NCBI GenBank assembly: GCA_037385045.1
Contig: JARRNJ010000019.1
Coordinates: 1 to 38,251, forward strand
Length of the DNA stretch: 38,251 nucleotides
From: JARRNJ01 sp037385045
GTDB lineage: Bacteria; Pseudomonadota; Gammaproteobacteria; JASBUN01
Reading direction: 5' to 3'
How positions within the stretch are numbered: the first letter of the stretch is position 1; the number at the start of each line of letters is the position of its first letter. Made by a program: the position numbers and the translations under genes. Below are positions 19,972 to 28,766 of the stretch, in pieces. A model generated the notes under the pieces. That model ran no database searches and was not told where the DNA came from. It was given only the letters and a program-made list of their open reading frames with translations.

Positions 19972-22215
19972 TCAGGTCCCGGCGCCGCCGGGGGCTCCCG
20001 CCGAGGCAGGCGCATCCATGCCGGCGCGTGCGAGCAGCGGGAGGCGCACGACCACCTGCGCGCCTGCGGGGCGTACCGGTTCGGCGGCACCGGCGGGCGG
20101 GCGCACGTTCTCGATCCACACCGCGCCGCCGTGTTCTTCGACGATCTTCTTCACAATGGCCAATCCTAGACCGGTTCCCTTGGGCTTGGTAGTCACGTAC
20201 GGCTCAAAATGCTGGGTCTCCGCGGCTTCCGGCAAACCGTGGCCGTAATCGCGCACCACCAGTTCCACCATGCGCACACCGCTGCCGTCGCTGCAATGGG
20301 TGCGAATGTCGACCCGCCGGCGTTTGCGCTCGTGCATCGCTTCCTCGGCATTCTTGACCAGGTTGTGGAGCAACTGCCGCAGGCGCCCGGCATCGGCCTG
20401 CACCATGGGCGCGTCGGGGTCCAGGTCCAGGTGGACGTCGAGTTCGGTGTAGAGTTCCATGACCTCGGTGACCAGGGCATTGAGATCCAGCGGTGCCAGC
20501 TGGAGGTGCGGCGCACGGGCGTAATCGCTGAAGGCGTTGACCATCTCCTTCATAGCCTCCACCTGCTGTACGATGGTGTGGGTGGCGCGGTCGAGCAGCG
20601 CGGCGTCCTTCTCCGGCATGGTCTTCAGATATTTATGCCTTAGCCGCTCGGCCGAAAGCTGGATCGGCGTCAGGGGATTTTTGATCTCGTGCGCCAGCCG
20701 CCGCGCCACTTCTCCCCATGCCGCGTCGCGCTGGGCCTGCACCAGCGCGGTCACGTCGTCGAACACGATGACTTGGTCGGCGCGGCCGCTGTCGTGGCCG
20801 CTGAGGTTGGTGCCGCGGCAGATGAGAATCTGCCGGGTGCCGTTGCGGAACAAGGAAATCTCCTCGTGCCACTCCAGCTCGCCCTTGGCCACGTGCGGCG
20901 CCAGGGAATCCACGAAGCGGCGGATGTGAGGATGCTCGACGGTGAGCTTCACCAGCCCGTCGCCCAGGTAGCCGTCCAGCGGGATGTCGAGGATATGACT
21001 GGCGGCGGCGTTGGCGGTGCGCAGCACGTTGTCGCGCCCGAGGGTCATGACGCCCGAGGACAGGTTGGCCAGGACAGCCTCCAGATAGGCACGCTGGCGC
21101 TCAACCTGCTGCTGGCTGCGGCGGGCCTCGTAACTGGCCTGGGCGACCTTGCGGGTCATGTCGTTGAACGACCGCACCAGGAAACCCAGTTCGTCGTGGG
21201 TGGTGATGGGGAGGCGTTTGTCGTAATTGCCCTCGGCCACCGCGTGGGTGCCCTCGGCCAGGTCGCGGATGGGCTTGACCAGCCGGCGGCTGGAGACGAA
21301 CGCCGCCCACACCGCCGAGAGCACGCTCAACAGCAGCACCATGGACAGGGTCAGCAGGAAGCTCTTCTTCAGCAGCTTGCGCTGGTAGGCCAGCGCCTTG
21401 TACTTGGCGAACGACGTCTGCACACTGTTGGCCAGGGTGTTGATGCGTTGGGTGAAGGGATACAGGGCCTGCAGGTAGCGCGCGGTGGAGTCGGCGGTGG
21501 CACTTGGCACCGCCACCGCCACCCGGATCTGCAGCCCGCTGTCGCCGATCGGCTCCAGGGCGATGTAGCTGCTGGCCTGGCGCAGCTGCAGCATGATCTC
21601 GTCGCTCGGGCGGTGCGGCACCACCACCGTCGGATCGGCGCTGCTGAAGGCGATGATGCGGCTGTTCTGGCCCAGCACCGTCAGCTCCATGGCCTCGCTG
21701 TGGCTGCGCAGCTGGTTCAGCGCCGAGGCGGTCTGGCTGTCCGGCACGTCGGTCAGCTCGCGGGCCATTTCCTGGGTGCGTTTGAGCAATTCACGCTTGC
21801 GCAGATCCAGTGACGCCTGGCTCAGCTCCAGGGCATCCTGCAGCGGCTGCTCGATCTTCACGTCGAACCAGCTGTCGATGCCGCGCTGCAGGAACTGGAA
21901 CGAGAAGTAGTACACGATACTGGTGGGCACCACCGCCAGCACCACGAACAGCATCAACATGCGCACGGTCAGGCGCGAACCGATCACGCCGGTGCGGCGC
22001 TGGCGCAGCAGGCGGAGCAGGTTCACCCCGATCAGGGTGATCAGCACCAGCAGGCCGCTGGCGTTGACCAGCAGCATCCACTCGTAGAGGTTCGCGAACC
22101 GTCCCGCCTGCTCGGTGGAATAGCTGAGCAGATACAGCGACGCCAGCAGCAGCACGAACAGCACAGCCGGCGGCAAAATCCCGGTGGCGAAACGCTTGAT
22201 TACTGGAGCGACCAT
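19972..22215 (-). CDS. NtrY-like membrane sensor histidine kinase
   Basis: 747 residues. Three N-terminal transmembrane helices (two up to about 65, one near 85-108), a periplasmic or extracytoplasmic segment to about 285, another helix (about 285-310), HAMP (RLVKPIRDLAEGTHAVAEGNYDKRL), and PAS (around 375-480). These are followed by a HisKA domain with phosphoaccepting His509 in RRLAHEIKNPLTPIQLSAERL and a HATPase domain (LLHNLVKNAEEAM; GTGLGLAIVKKI). This is the NtrY architecture. Known NtrYX systems respond to nitrogen or redox and envelope cues; the signal here is unknown. The start overlaps the end of the DUF4390 gene by 16 bases. Confidence 0.92.
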   Translation of the reverse strand: MVAPVIKRFATGILPPAVLFVLLLASLYLLSYSTEQAGRFANLYEWMLLVNASGLLVLITLIGVNLLRLLRQRRTGVIGSRLTVRMLMLFVVLAVVPTSIVYYFSFQFLQRGIDSWFDVKIEQPLQDALELSQASLDLRKRELLKRTQEMARELTDVPDSQTASALNQLRSHSEAMELTVLGQNSRIIAFSSADPTVVVPHRPSDEIMLQLRQASSYIALEPIGDSGLQIRVAVAVPSATADSTARYLQALYPFTQRINTLANSVQTSFAKYKALAYQRKLLKKSFLLTLSMVLLLSVLSAVWAAFVSSRRLVKPIRDLAEGTHAVAEGNYDKRLPITTHDELGFLVRSFNDMTRKVAQASYEARRSQQQVERQRAYLEAVLANLSSGVMTLGRDNVLRTANAAASHILDIPLDGYLGDGLVKLTVEHPHIRRFVDSLAPHVAKGELEWHEEISLFRNGTRQILICRGTNLSGHDSGRADQVIVFDDVTALVQAQRDAAWGEVARRLAHEIKNPLTPIQLSAERLRHKYLKTMPEKDAALLDRATHTIVQQVEAMKEMVNAFSDYARAPHLQLAPLDLNALVTEVMELYTELDVHLDLDPDAPMVQADAGRLRQLLHNLVKNAEEAMHERKRRRVDIRTHCSDGSGVRMVELVVRDYGHGLPEAAETQHFEPYVTTKPKGTGLGLAIVKKIVEEHGGAVWIENVRPPAGAAEPVRPAGAQVVVRLPLLARAGMDAPASAGAPGGAGT

Positions 22216-22790
22216 GTGTACCAGTCACTCGCCTGGTGCCAGTCCTTGGAGAAATAGGCCCAGATACGCAGGGGCGAGGGCAGGGCGCCGATCACCAGCA
22301 GTGTGCGCAGCCGTCCCTGGTAGTGCTCGCCCACCCGCAGCAGCCGCCGGTCGAGAATGGGGAGGTTCTTCACCGTGCCCACCGCGTCCAGCGCCGCGCC
22401 CAGGCTCGCATAGCTCGACTTCACGCCGTTGTTGAGGTTGATCACCAGGTATTGCCGGGTCAACGCATGGTACTGGATGCGATAGCGTTGGCTGAGGCCG
22501 TAGACCACCTCGTTCCACATCCAGCTGCGAGGATGCACGACCTGGATCTGCATTTCGAGGGTGATCGGCACGCCGCTGTCGAGGGCTTCGAGCACCACCG
22601 GGTGGAATTTGTAGCGCAGCTGGGCGTCGAGATGATAGACCTCATCGGAGAGGTGGGTGCTGGCGCGCACCACCGCAAAACCGGCGTTGTCCTCCGGCGC
22701 CGCCGCGGCCAGGTGCATGCTGAAAATGCCGCACAGCAGCAAGACCCACAGCGCGCGCTTGCCGCAATATGGTGTGGCGGGGCTCGTCAT
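22200..22790 (-). CDS. DUF4390 exported protein
   Basis: 196 residues. After a signal sequence (KRALWVLLLCGIFSMHLAAAAPE, cleavage near residue 31) comes a mature domain of the DUF4390 family: DEVYHLDAQLRYKFHPVVLEALDSGVPITLEMQI, then GLSQRYRIQYHALTRQYLVIN and a C-terminal RIWAYFSKDWHQASDWYTWSLQ. The family is typically found between rsmB and the NtrYX-like pair. A periplasmic accessory or sensing role for the kinase is a reasonable inference but unproven. I chose the ATG at 22788-22790 (GACGGA ribosome site), because the upstream extension runs across the rsmB gene. Confidence 0.88.
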   Translation of the reverse strand: MTSPATPYCGKRALWVLLLCGIFSMHLAAAAPEDNAGFAVVRASTHLSDEVYHLDAQLRYKFHPVVLEALDSGVPITLEMQIQVVHPRSWMWNEVVYGLSQRYRIQYHALTRQYLVINLNNGVKSSYASLGAALDAVGTVKNLPILDRRLLRVGEHYQGRLRTLLVIGALPSPLRIWAYFSKDWHQASDWYTWSLQ

Positions 22791-22815
22791 GTTCCGTCGA
22801 AGCTCGTGTGCCGCA

Positions 22816-24129
22816 TCAACCGCACTTGTCCAGTCGCGCATAGAAGAAGCCGTCCATGCCGTTCTCCCCGGGCAGAAGCTGCAGCCCGTGCGCGCCCGCA
22901 TGACCCCAGCCCGCCTCGATCCTGCGTTCGTAGGCATCCGAGTGGTCGCGCAGGAACCGCTCGACCTGCTGCGCATTCTCGGCGCGAAGAATGGAACAAG
23001 TCGCGTACAACAGCATACCCCCTGGGACGAGCAAGGGCCACAGCGCCTCGAGGATGCGCCGCTGCTGCGCGGCCAGGGCGTCAATATCCTTAGCCCGGCG
23101 CAGCGCCTTGATATCGGGATGGCGCCGGATCACACCCGTGGCCGAGCAAGGGGCGTCGAGCAGGATGCGGTCGAACCCGCGGCCGTCCCACCAGGCATCG
23201 GGCCGCCCGGCGTCGCCGGCGACGAGGTCGGCCGCCAGGCCGAGACGATCGAGGTTTTCCCGCACTTGCTGCAGGCGATCGCGGTCGACATCCAGCGCCA
23301 CCAGGCGCTGCAGCCGCGGCTGCTGCTCGAGAATGTGGCCGGTCTTGCCGCCGGGGGCGGCGCAGGCATCCAACACCCGCATCCCCGGCCCCGCCTCCAG
23401 CAGCCACGCCGCCAGCTGGGCGGCGCCGTCCTGAACCGACACGTCACCGACGTCGAAGCCGGGCAGGCGTTGCACATCCACCGGCGCCTCCAGGCACAGG
23501 GCGCTGGCCACACCCGCCACCGGCACGGCGGTGAGCCCGGCCGCCGCCAGCCGCCCGGCGTAGGCGTCGCGCGACTGGTGCGCCAGGTTGACCCGCAGCA
23601 CCATGGGCGGCCGGGCGTTGTTGGCGTCGACGATGGCGCGCCAGTGCTGCGGCCAATCGTCGCGCAAACGCCGCAACAGCCAGCCCGGATGGGCGAACAC
23701 CGCCGCCTCGTCGCCGGCCAGGGCCTGCTCCAGCTGCTGCCGTTGGCGCAGAAAATTGCGTAGCACGCCGTTGACCAGCCCCGCCGCCCAGGACCTGCCC
23801 AGCGCCCGCGCCGCCTCCACCGTCTCGGCCACCGCAGCGTAGTCCGGCGTGCGCAGATGGATCAACTGGTACAGGCCGACCAGCACCAGGCACTGGACGT
23901 CCAGATCCCGGCGCTTGAGCGGCTTGCGCAGCAGCGCGCCGGCCAGGGCCTGCAGCTGCGGGTGCCAGCGCAGCACGCCGTAGCAGAGCTCCTGGGTCAG
24001 GGCGCGGTCGGCGCCGGCCAGCGGACCCAGCACCGGCGCCATCGCGGCGCTCAGGGAACGGCCCTCGCCGAGCACGGCCGCCAGGGCGCGCACCGCGGCG
24101 ACCCGCGGCGCGGTGCCTTCAGCGCCCAT
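22816..24129 (-). CDS. rsmB: 16S rRNA m5C967 methyltransferase RsmB
   Basis: A 437-residue RNA methyltransferase: an N-terminal NusB-like RNA-binding domain (about 1-140; LTQELCYGVLRW) and a C-terminal Rossmann domain. SAM motif LDACAAPGGKTGHILE is present, as are the two family cysteines in DAPCSATG and YATCSIL, the latter being the nucleophile. It methylates cytosine 967 of 16S rRNA. It lies 24 bp after fmt, the usual def-fmt-rsmB order. Confidence 0.96.
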   Translation of the reverse strand: MGAEGTAPRVAAVRALAAVLGEGRSLSAAMAPVLGPLAGADRALTQELCYGVLRWHPQLQALAGALLRKPLKRRDLDVQCLVLVGLYQLIHLRTPDYAAVAETVEAARALGRSWAAGLVNGVLRNFLRQRQQLEQALAGDEAAVFAHPGWLLRRLRDDWPQHWRAIVDANNARPPMVLRVNLAHQSRDAYAGRLAAAGLTAVPVAGVASALCLEAPVDVQRLPGFDVGDVSVQDGAAQLAAWLLEAGPGMRVLDACAAPGGKTGHILEQQPRLQRLVALDVDRDRLQQVRENLDRLGLAADLVAGDAGRPDAWWDGRGFDRILLDAPCSATGVIRRHPDIKALRRAKDIDALAAQQRRILEALWPLLVPGGMLLYATCSILRAENAQQVERFLRDHSDAYERRIEAGWGHAGAHGLQLLPGENGMDGFFYARLDKCG

Positions 24130-24153
24130 GCCAAGCCCTCGGGCCGGCGGCCA

Positions 24154-25104
24154 CTAGAGCGGCGCCGAATGCAGCCGCGCCCCGGCGACGGAACGGGCGT
24201 TGAGAAATTCCGCGGCGGCCAGCGGCTTGCCGCCGGGCAGCTGCACCCGCAACAGCCGCAGCACGCCCTGGCCGCAGGCCACGTCGATGCCGTCGCGTCC
24301 GGCGCTGACCACGGCCCCGGGGGCGGCTCCGTGGGGGCGGTCCAGGGCCCGCGCCTCCCACACCCGCAGGGTCAGGTCGCGCAGTCCGGTCTGCGCCACC
24401 GGCCAGGGATTGAAGGCGCGCACCTGACGCTCCAGCTCCGGCGCCGAGCGGGCCCAGTCCAGCCACGCCTCGGCCTTGTCGATCTTGGCTGCATAACAGG
24501 CGTGGGCCTCGTCCTGGGGTGCCGGCGCCAGGTCGCCGCGCTGCAGGTGTCCCAGAGTATCGAGCAGCGCCTCGGCCCCCAGCTGCGCCAGGCGGTCGTG
24601 GAGGGTGGCGGCGGTGTCCTGCGGCCCGATGGGGGTCGCCACCTTGGTCAGCATGTCGCCGGTATCCAGGCCGGCCGCCATCTGCATGATGGTGACGCCG
24701 GTTTCGGCGTCGCCCGCCAGCAGGGCGCGCTGGATCGGCGCCGCGCCGCGCCAGCGCGGCAGCAGCGAGGCATGGATGTTGAGACAGCCGAGACGCGGAA
24801 TGGCCAGCACCGCCGGCGGCAGAATCAGCCCGTAGGCCACCACCACCATCAGGTCCGGGCGCAGCTGCGCCAGGCGCTGCTGCTCGTCGGCCGGCTTCAG
24901 GCTCGCCGGCTGGCGGACCTCCAGCCCCTGTTCCACAGCGCGCTGCTTGACCGGGCTGAGGCGCGTGCGGCGGCCGCGTCCGGCCGGCCGGTCCGGCTGG
25001 GTGTAGACGGCAACCACACGGTGGGGCGAGCCGAACAGGGCGTCCAGGGCCGGCACCGCGAACTCCGGGGTGCCGGCAAATACGATCGCAAACGGTTCCG
25101 ACAT
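24154..25104 (-). CDS. fmt: Methionyl-tRNA formyltransferase
   Basis: 316 residues, the normal length. It formylates initiator Met-tRNA using 10-formyltetrahydrofolate. The start MSEPFAIVFAGTPEFAVPAL is canonical. The folate-site signature NIHASLLPRWRGAAPIQ contains the catalytic Asn and His, and LDTGDML supplies the Asp. The C-terminal OB-fold tRNA-binding domain follows (about 205-316). Its partner def lies 154 bp upstream on the same strand. Confidence 0.97.
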   Translation of the reverse strand: MSEPFAIVFAGTPEFAVPALDALFGSPHRVVAVYTQPDRPAGRGRRTRLSPVKQRAVEQGLEVRQPASLKPADEQQRLAQLRPDLMVVVAYGLILPPAVLAIPRLGCLNIHASLLPRWRGAAPIQRALLAGDAETGVTIMQMAAGLDTGDMLTKVATPIGPQDTAATLHDRLAQLGAEALLDTLGHLQRGDLAPAPQDEAHACYAAKIDKAEAWLDWARSAPELERQVRAFNPWPVAQTGLRDLTLRVWEARALDRPHGAAPGAVVSAGRDGIDVACGQGVLRLLRVQLPGGKPLAAAEFLNARSVAGARLHSAPL

Positions 25105-25196
25105 CGAGGCTCAACCCGTGGCTCTGTGAAAGTGATAAATCCGCCGTCCCGACAACTGCTTGGGCGCCGACCCCGACGGCTCCGGGCGGCTACAGA

Positions 25197-25215
25197 ATCG
25201 GCACCGCATGCCGAT
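25197..25215. repeat. Small perfect hairpin in the def-fmt gap
   Basis: ATCGGCA (25197-25203) and TGCCGAT (25209-25215) around a five-base loop, in the 154-bp gap between def and fmt. No T-tract follows in either direction. The gap holds no gene; the hairpin could be an RNA stability or processing element. Confidence 0.4.
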
Positions 25216-25258
25216 AGCAGAAACATGAACCATGTCCGCGACAGCGGGGACGGCCGGT

Positions 25259-25762
25259 TTATAGTGCAACTTTGGCGTGTTTTACCAGCTTTTTGCGGAT
25301 GCGCTGCTTTTTGAGTTGCGAGAGGTAGTCGACGAACAGTTTGCCGCTGAGGTGATCGATCTCGTGCTGAATACACACGGCCAGCAGCCCCTCGGCCTGC
25401 ATTTCGAAGGGCTTGCCGTCGCGGCCCAGGGCGCGAACCTCGATGCGCTCGGCGCGCTGCACCCGGTCGTAGACCCCGGGGACCGACAGGCAGCCTTCCT
25501 CGGTTTCCTCCTCGCCCTCGGCGCTGAGGATCATGGGATTGATCAGGCACAACGGCTGGTCGCGCTCCTCGGACACGTCGAGCACGATCACCTGGCGATG
25601 GACGTCGACCTGGGTGGCGGCCAGTCCGATTCCGGGCGCGTCGTACATGGTTTCGAACATGTCGTCGACCAGGCGGCGCACTTCGTCGTCGACGGCTTCC
25701 ACCGGTTCGGCCCGGGTGCGCAGACGCGGATCGGGGTAGTGCAAAATCTGTAACTTGGCCAT
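25259..25762 (-). CDS. def: Peptide deformylase
   Basis: A 167-residue iron or zinc peptidase that removes the formyl group from nascent N-terminal methionine. All three family motifs are present: GIGLAATQ (44-51), EGCLS (89-93, metal ligand Cys91) and HEIDH (133-137, metal ligands and catalytic Glu). The ATG at 25760-25762 (MAKLQILHYPD) matches the family start; an in-frame ATG ten codons upstream lies in the promoter region. It is the first gene of the def-fmt-rsmB-DUF4390-ntrY-ntrX-trkA-trkH block. Confidence 0.97.
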   Translation of the reverse strand: MAKLQILHYPDPRLRTRAEPVEAVDDEVRRLVDDMFETMYDAPGIGLAATQVDVHRQVIVLDVSEERDQPLCLINPMILSAEGEEETEEGCLSVPGVYDRVQRAERIEVRALGRDGKPFEMQAEGLLAVCIQHEIDHLSGKLFVDYLSQLKKQRIRKKLVKHAKVAL

Positions 25763-25781
25763 GTGATTTCCGTACAAATCT

Positions 25782-25809
25782 AGTGTATACATACACCTTG
25801 TACTGCTAA
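25782..25809 (-). promoter_or_regulatory. Candidate def promoter with overlapping palindrome
   Basis: On the minus strand TTAGCA (25804-25809), 16 bp, TACACT (25782-25787). The perfect palindrome GTGTAT-AC-ATACAC (25783-25796) sits over the -10 and spacer, the usual position for a repressor site. It lies 21-34 bp from the def start codon. No regulator is identified. Confidence 0.45.
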
Positions 25810-25850
25810 CATGATGATGATACAGGATTGTAGGCGCCGCTTACCACAGT

Positions 25851-25878
25851 TTGAGACGCCACGCTTTTCCGCTAAACT
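25851..25878 (+). promoter_or_regulatory. Sigma70-like promoter of the lysM gene
   Basis: TTGAGA (25851-25856), 16-bp spacer, TAAACT (25873-25878), leaving a leader of about 35 bases that ends in AAAGGGA, a good ribosome site seven bases from the ATG. Confidence 0.55.
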
Positions 25879-25920
25879 CGGCCACGTCCGGGGTATTTCC
25901 GGCCAGCTAAAGGGACGTTT

Positions 25921-26955
25921 ATGCCTAAAAAGATAACCATCCTCGCCCTGCTGTTCACCCTGTTTTTTGCCGGTACGGCGCTCGCAACGGACGTGACCCT
26001 GCGCCCTGATCACCCGGACCGCTACGTGGTGGTCAAGGGCGATACCCTGTGGGACATCGCCGGGCGGTTTCTCAAAGACCCCTGGCTGTGGCCGGACATC
26101 TGGTACGCGAATCCGCAAATCAAGAATCCGCACCTGATTTACCCCGGCGACGTGATCAAACTGGTCTACGTCAACGGCAAACCGCAACTGCAGCTGCAGC
26201 GCGGCCGGCCGGTGGTGAAGCTGGAACCCCATATACGGGTGGAACAGCTGCCACGCGCCATCCCCACCATCCCCCTGGAGGCCATCCGGCCGTTCCTGGC
26301 CCGGCCCCTGGTGACCGGCCCCGACCGGCTCAAATCGGCGCCTTATGTGGTGCAGAGCGCCGGCGAACACGTGATCACAGGCGCCGGCGGCCGCGTTTAT
26401 GTGCGGGGCATCAAGAACGACAAGGCCACCAACTACGTGATCGTGCGCCCCGGCGGCCCCTATCGTGACGGCCGCACGGGCGAGATCCTCGGTTACGAGG
26501 CCCTGTACGTGGGCGATGCGCAGCTCGTGCGCGGCGGCGACCCCGCCACCTTCAAGGTGGTCACCAGCAAGCGCGAAGTGCGGGTCGGGGACCGGCTGGT
26601 GCCGTCGGACGAAAAACCCTACAACGCCAATTTCATGCCGCACCCGCCGGCGCACAAGGTCGACGGGCAGATCATCTCGGTGGTGGACGGTGTCACCCAG
26701 ATCGGCCAGTACCAGACCGTGGTGCTGGACCGCGGCACCCGCAACGGGCTCAATGTGGGCACCGTGCTGGCGGTGTATCAGCGCGGTCAGGTGGTCCCGG
26801 ACACCGTCAGCGGCAAGACCGGCGACACCGTGAAGCTTCCCGACGAACGCGCCGGCATTGTCATGGTGTTCCGCACCTTCGACCGGGTCAGCTATGCGCT
26901 GGTGATGCGCGCCACCACCAGCATGCACGTGCTCGACTTCGTGCGAAATCCCTAA
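25921..26955 (+). CDS. Exported LysM-domain protein
   Basis: 344 residues with a signal peptide (KKITILALLFTLFFAGTALA, cleavage after residue 22). One LysM peptidoglycan-binding domain follows at about 35-81, with YVVVKGDTLWDIAGRFL and NPHLIYPGDVIKLVYV. The long C-terminal part (85-344) is beta-rich with no motif I recognise; it is the conserved partner region of proteobacterial LysM proteins encoded beside dprA. It likely binds cell-wall glycan in the periplasm. It diverges from def and precedes dprA. Confidence 0.9.
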   Translation: MPKKITILALLFTLFFAGTALATDVTLRPDHPDRYVVVKGDTLWDIAGRFLKDPWLWPDIWYANPQIKNPHLIYPGDVIKLVYVNGKPQLQLQRGRPVVKLEPHIRVEQLPRAIPTIPLEAIRPFLARPLVTGPDRLKSAPYVVQSAGEHVITGAGGRVYVRGIKNDKATNYVIVRPGGPYRDGRTGEILGYEALYVGDAQLVRGGDPATFKVVTSKREVRVGDRLVPSDEKPYNANFMPHPPAHKVDGQIISVVDGVTQIGQYQTVVLDRGTRNGLNVGTVLAVYQRGQVVPDTVSGKTGDTVKLPDERAGIVMVFRTFDRVSYALVMRATTSMHVLDFVRNP

Positions 26956-26968
26956 CCGCTCGCTTGGA

Positions 26969-26991
26969 TCCGGGCCCAGGACGGGCCCGGA
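26969..26991. repeat. Strong GC hairpin just upstream of dprA
   Basis: TCCGGGCCC (26969-26977) and GGGCCCGGA (26983-26991) form a perfect 9-bp stem with a 5-base loop. No T-tract follows, so it is not a classical terminator. It lies 11 bases before the chosen dprA ATG, where it could mask the ribosome site or slow ribosomes. Confidence 0.55.
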
Positions 26992-27002
26992 CGCCAGCCG
27001 CC

Positions 27003-28139
27003 ATGGACCAGGCCCCGGACCATCACCCACCTTTGCCGCTGCCGCACCCGGCCCCCTGGCTGGCGCTGTACCGCGCCCCCGGCATCGGTCCGGCGCGCTT
27101 CGCCGCCCTGATCGAGCGCTTTGGATCACCCGCTGCGGTGCTGCGCGCTGACGCCGCCCGACTGGGCGCCTGTGGCCTGAAACAGGCCACGCTCGAGTAC
27201 CTGGCGGCCCCGGACTGGGCGGCGGTGGAACGGGACCTGACGTGGCTGGGGGAGCCCGGGCACCGCCTCGTTACCCTGGGCGACGCCAACTACCCGCCCC
27301 TGCTGCGGGAAATTGCCGCGTCACCACCGCTGTTGTTCGTGCGCGGCGCGCTCGACTGCCTGCAACGGCTGCAATTGGCGGTGGTTGGCAGCCGCAACCC
27401 CACCGCGGGCGGGCGCCAGCATGCGGCCCAGTTCGCGGCCGCGCTGGTCGACGCCGGCCTGGCGGTGACCAGCGGCCTGGCGCTGGGCGTGGACGGCGCC
27501 GGCCACCGCGGCGCGCTGGGCGCCGGCGGGGTCACCCTGGCGGTGCTGGGCAGCGGCCTCGACCGGGTCTACCCGGCACGCCACCAGGGCCTGGCCGACG
27601 AGATCGTCGCCGCCGGTGGCGCCTTGGTCTCGGAGTTTCCACCCGGCACCCGCCCGGCGCCGGAGCATTTTCCGCGCCGCAACCGGGTCATCAGCGGCCT
27701 CAGTCTGGGCACGCTGGTGGTGGAGGCGGCGCCCCGCAGCGGCTCGCTGATCACCGCCCGCCACGCGCTGGAACAGGGCCGGGAGGTGTTCGCGATCCCC
27801 GGCTCCATCCACAATCCGCTCGCCCGCGGCTGCCACCGCCTGATCCGCGACGGCGCCAAGCTGGTGGAGACCGTCGACGACGTACTCGCGGAGATCGGGA
27901 CGCTGGCCGGCGCCTGCCGGGAAACGGCGGCACGGGCAGCGGCGGGCGCCCCCGGGGAACTGGAGCCGCGCCAGCAACAGGTGCTGGAGGCGCTGGGTTA
28001 CGAACCCGCCTCGGTGGACCTGGTGGTGGAGCGCTGTGGATTGACGGCGGATGAAGTTTCCTCCATCCTGCTGACCTTAGAGTTGCGGGGCCTGGTGGCC
28101 TCGAGTCCGGGTGGCACGTTCAACCGGGCATTAACATGA
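27003..28139 (+). CDS. dprA: DNA-processing protein DprA
   Basis: 378 residues. DprA binds single-stranded DNA during natural transformation and loads RecA. An N-terminal helical (SAM-like) domain (APGIGPARFAALIERFG) precedes the Rossmann core: VVGSRNPTAGG, TSGLALGVDGAGHRGAL, GSGLDRVYPARHQGLA, FPRRNRVISGLS and AIPGSIHNPLARGCHRLIRDGA. A C-terminal winged-helix domain (about 305-378) completes it. The frame extends to a TTG at 26964, but that would place the strong hairpin inside the gene; I chose the ATG at 27003. Other competence genes are not in the window. Confidence 0.95.
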   Translation: MDQAPDHHPPLPLPHPAPWLALYRAPGIGPARFAALIERFGSPAAVLRADAARLGACGLKQATLEYLAAPDWAAVERDLTWLGEPGHRLVTLGDANYPPLLREIAASPPLLFVRGALDCLQRLQLAVVGSRNPTAGGRQHAAQFAAALVDAGLAVTSGLALGVDGAGHRGALGAGGVTLAVLGSGLDRVYPARHQGLADEIVAAGGALVSEFPPGTRPAPEHFPRRNRVISGLSLGTLVVEAAPRSGSLITARHALEQGREVFAIPGSIHNPLARGCHRLIRDGAKLVETVDDVLAEIGTLAGACRETAARAAAGAPGELEPRQQQVLEALGYEPASVDLVVERCGLTADEVSSILLTLELRGLVASSPGGTFNRALT

Positions 28140-28146
28140 GGTCACG

Positions 28147-28623
28147 ATGAAAGAAAATGTGCTTGATGTCCTGATGTACCTGTTCCAGAACTACATGGAA
28201 GGCGAGTTCGAAAGCGAACCGGACCGCGAATCGCTGCAAGTGGAGTTGCTGGAGGCGGGCTTCCCGCTGCCTGAGGTGCACAAGGCATTCGACTGGCTGG
28301 ACGACCTCGGGGCGCGCACCGAAAATCCGGAGCCCCATATCCAGGCGTGCCGATCCATCCGCCTGTATTCCAAGCAGGAAACGGCGAAGCTGGACATGGA
28401 ATGCCGGGGCTTCCTGATGTTCCTGGAGCAGTCGGGCATCCTCAATTCCACCACCCGTGAGCTGGTCGTGGACCGGGTGATGGCGCTGGAGGCCAGCGAA
28501 ATCAACGTTGAGCAGCTCAAGTGGGTCGTCATGATGGTGCTGTTCAATCAGCCGGGGCAGGAAGGCGCCTACGAGTGGATCGAAGATATGGTCTTCGACG
28601 GCTTCTACGGGAACTTGCATTAG
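28147..28623 (+). CDS. smg: Smg family protein (DUF494)
   Basis: A 158-residue acidic helical protein typical of Smg: MKENVLDVLMYLFQNYM at the start, then LEAGFPLPEVHKAFDWLDDL and a C-terminal QEGAYEWIEDMVFD. Function is unknown despite wide conservation next to dprA in proteobacteria. It lies seven bases after dprA and is very likely cotranscribed. Confidence 0.94.
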   Translation: MKENVLDVLMYLFQNYMEGEFESEPDRESLQVELLEAGFPLPEVHKAFDWLDDLGARTENPEPHIQACRSIRLYSKQETAKLDMECRGFLMFLEQSGILNSTTRELVVDRVMALEASEINVEQLKWVVMMVLFNQPGQEGAYEWIEDMVFDGFYGNLH

Positions 28624-28766
28624 GAGCCTGTCCTGGCATCCGACGGCCGACGAGGGCCAGTGCCACCCCCGCCCGAGTCTCCGCAGTTTCGTACAACCGA
28701 TAGATACCCGGCGCGGCCGCCTGCCGCCGCCTCATCGGGTCTCAACCGGCATACCATATTATTGTT

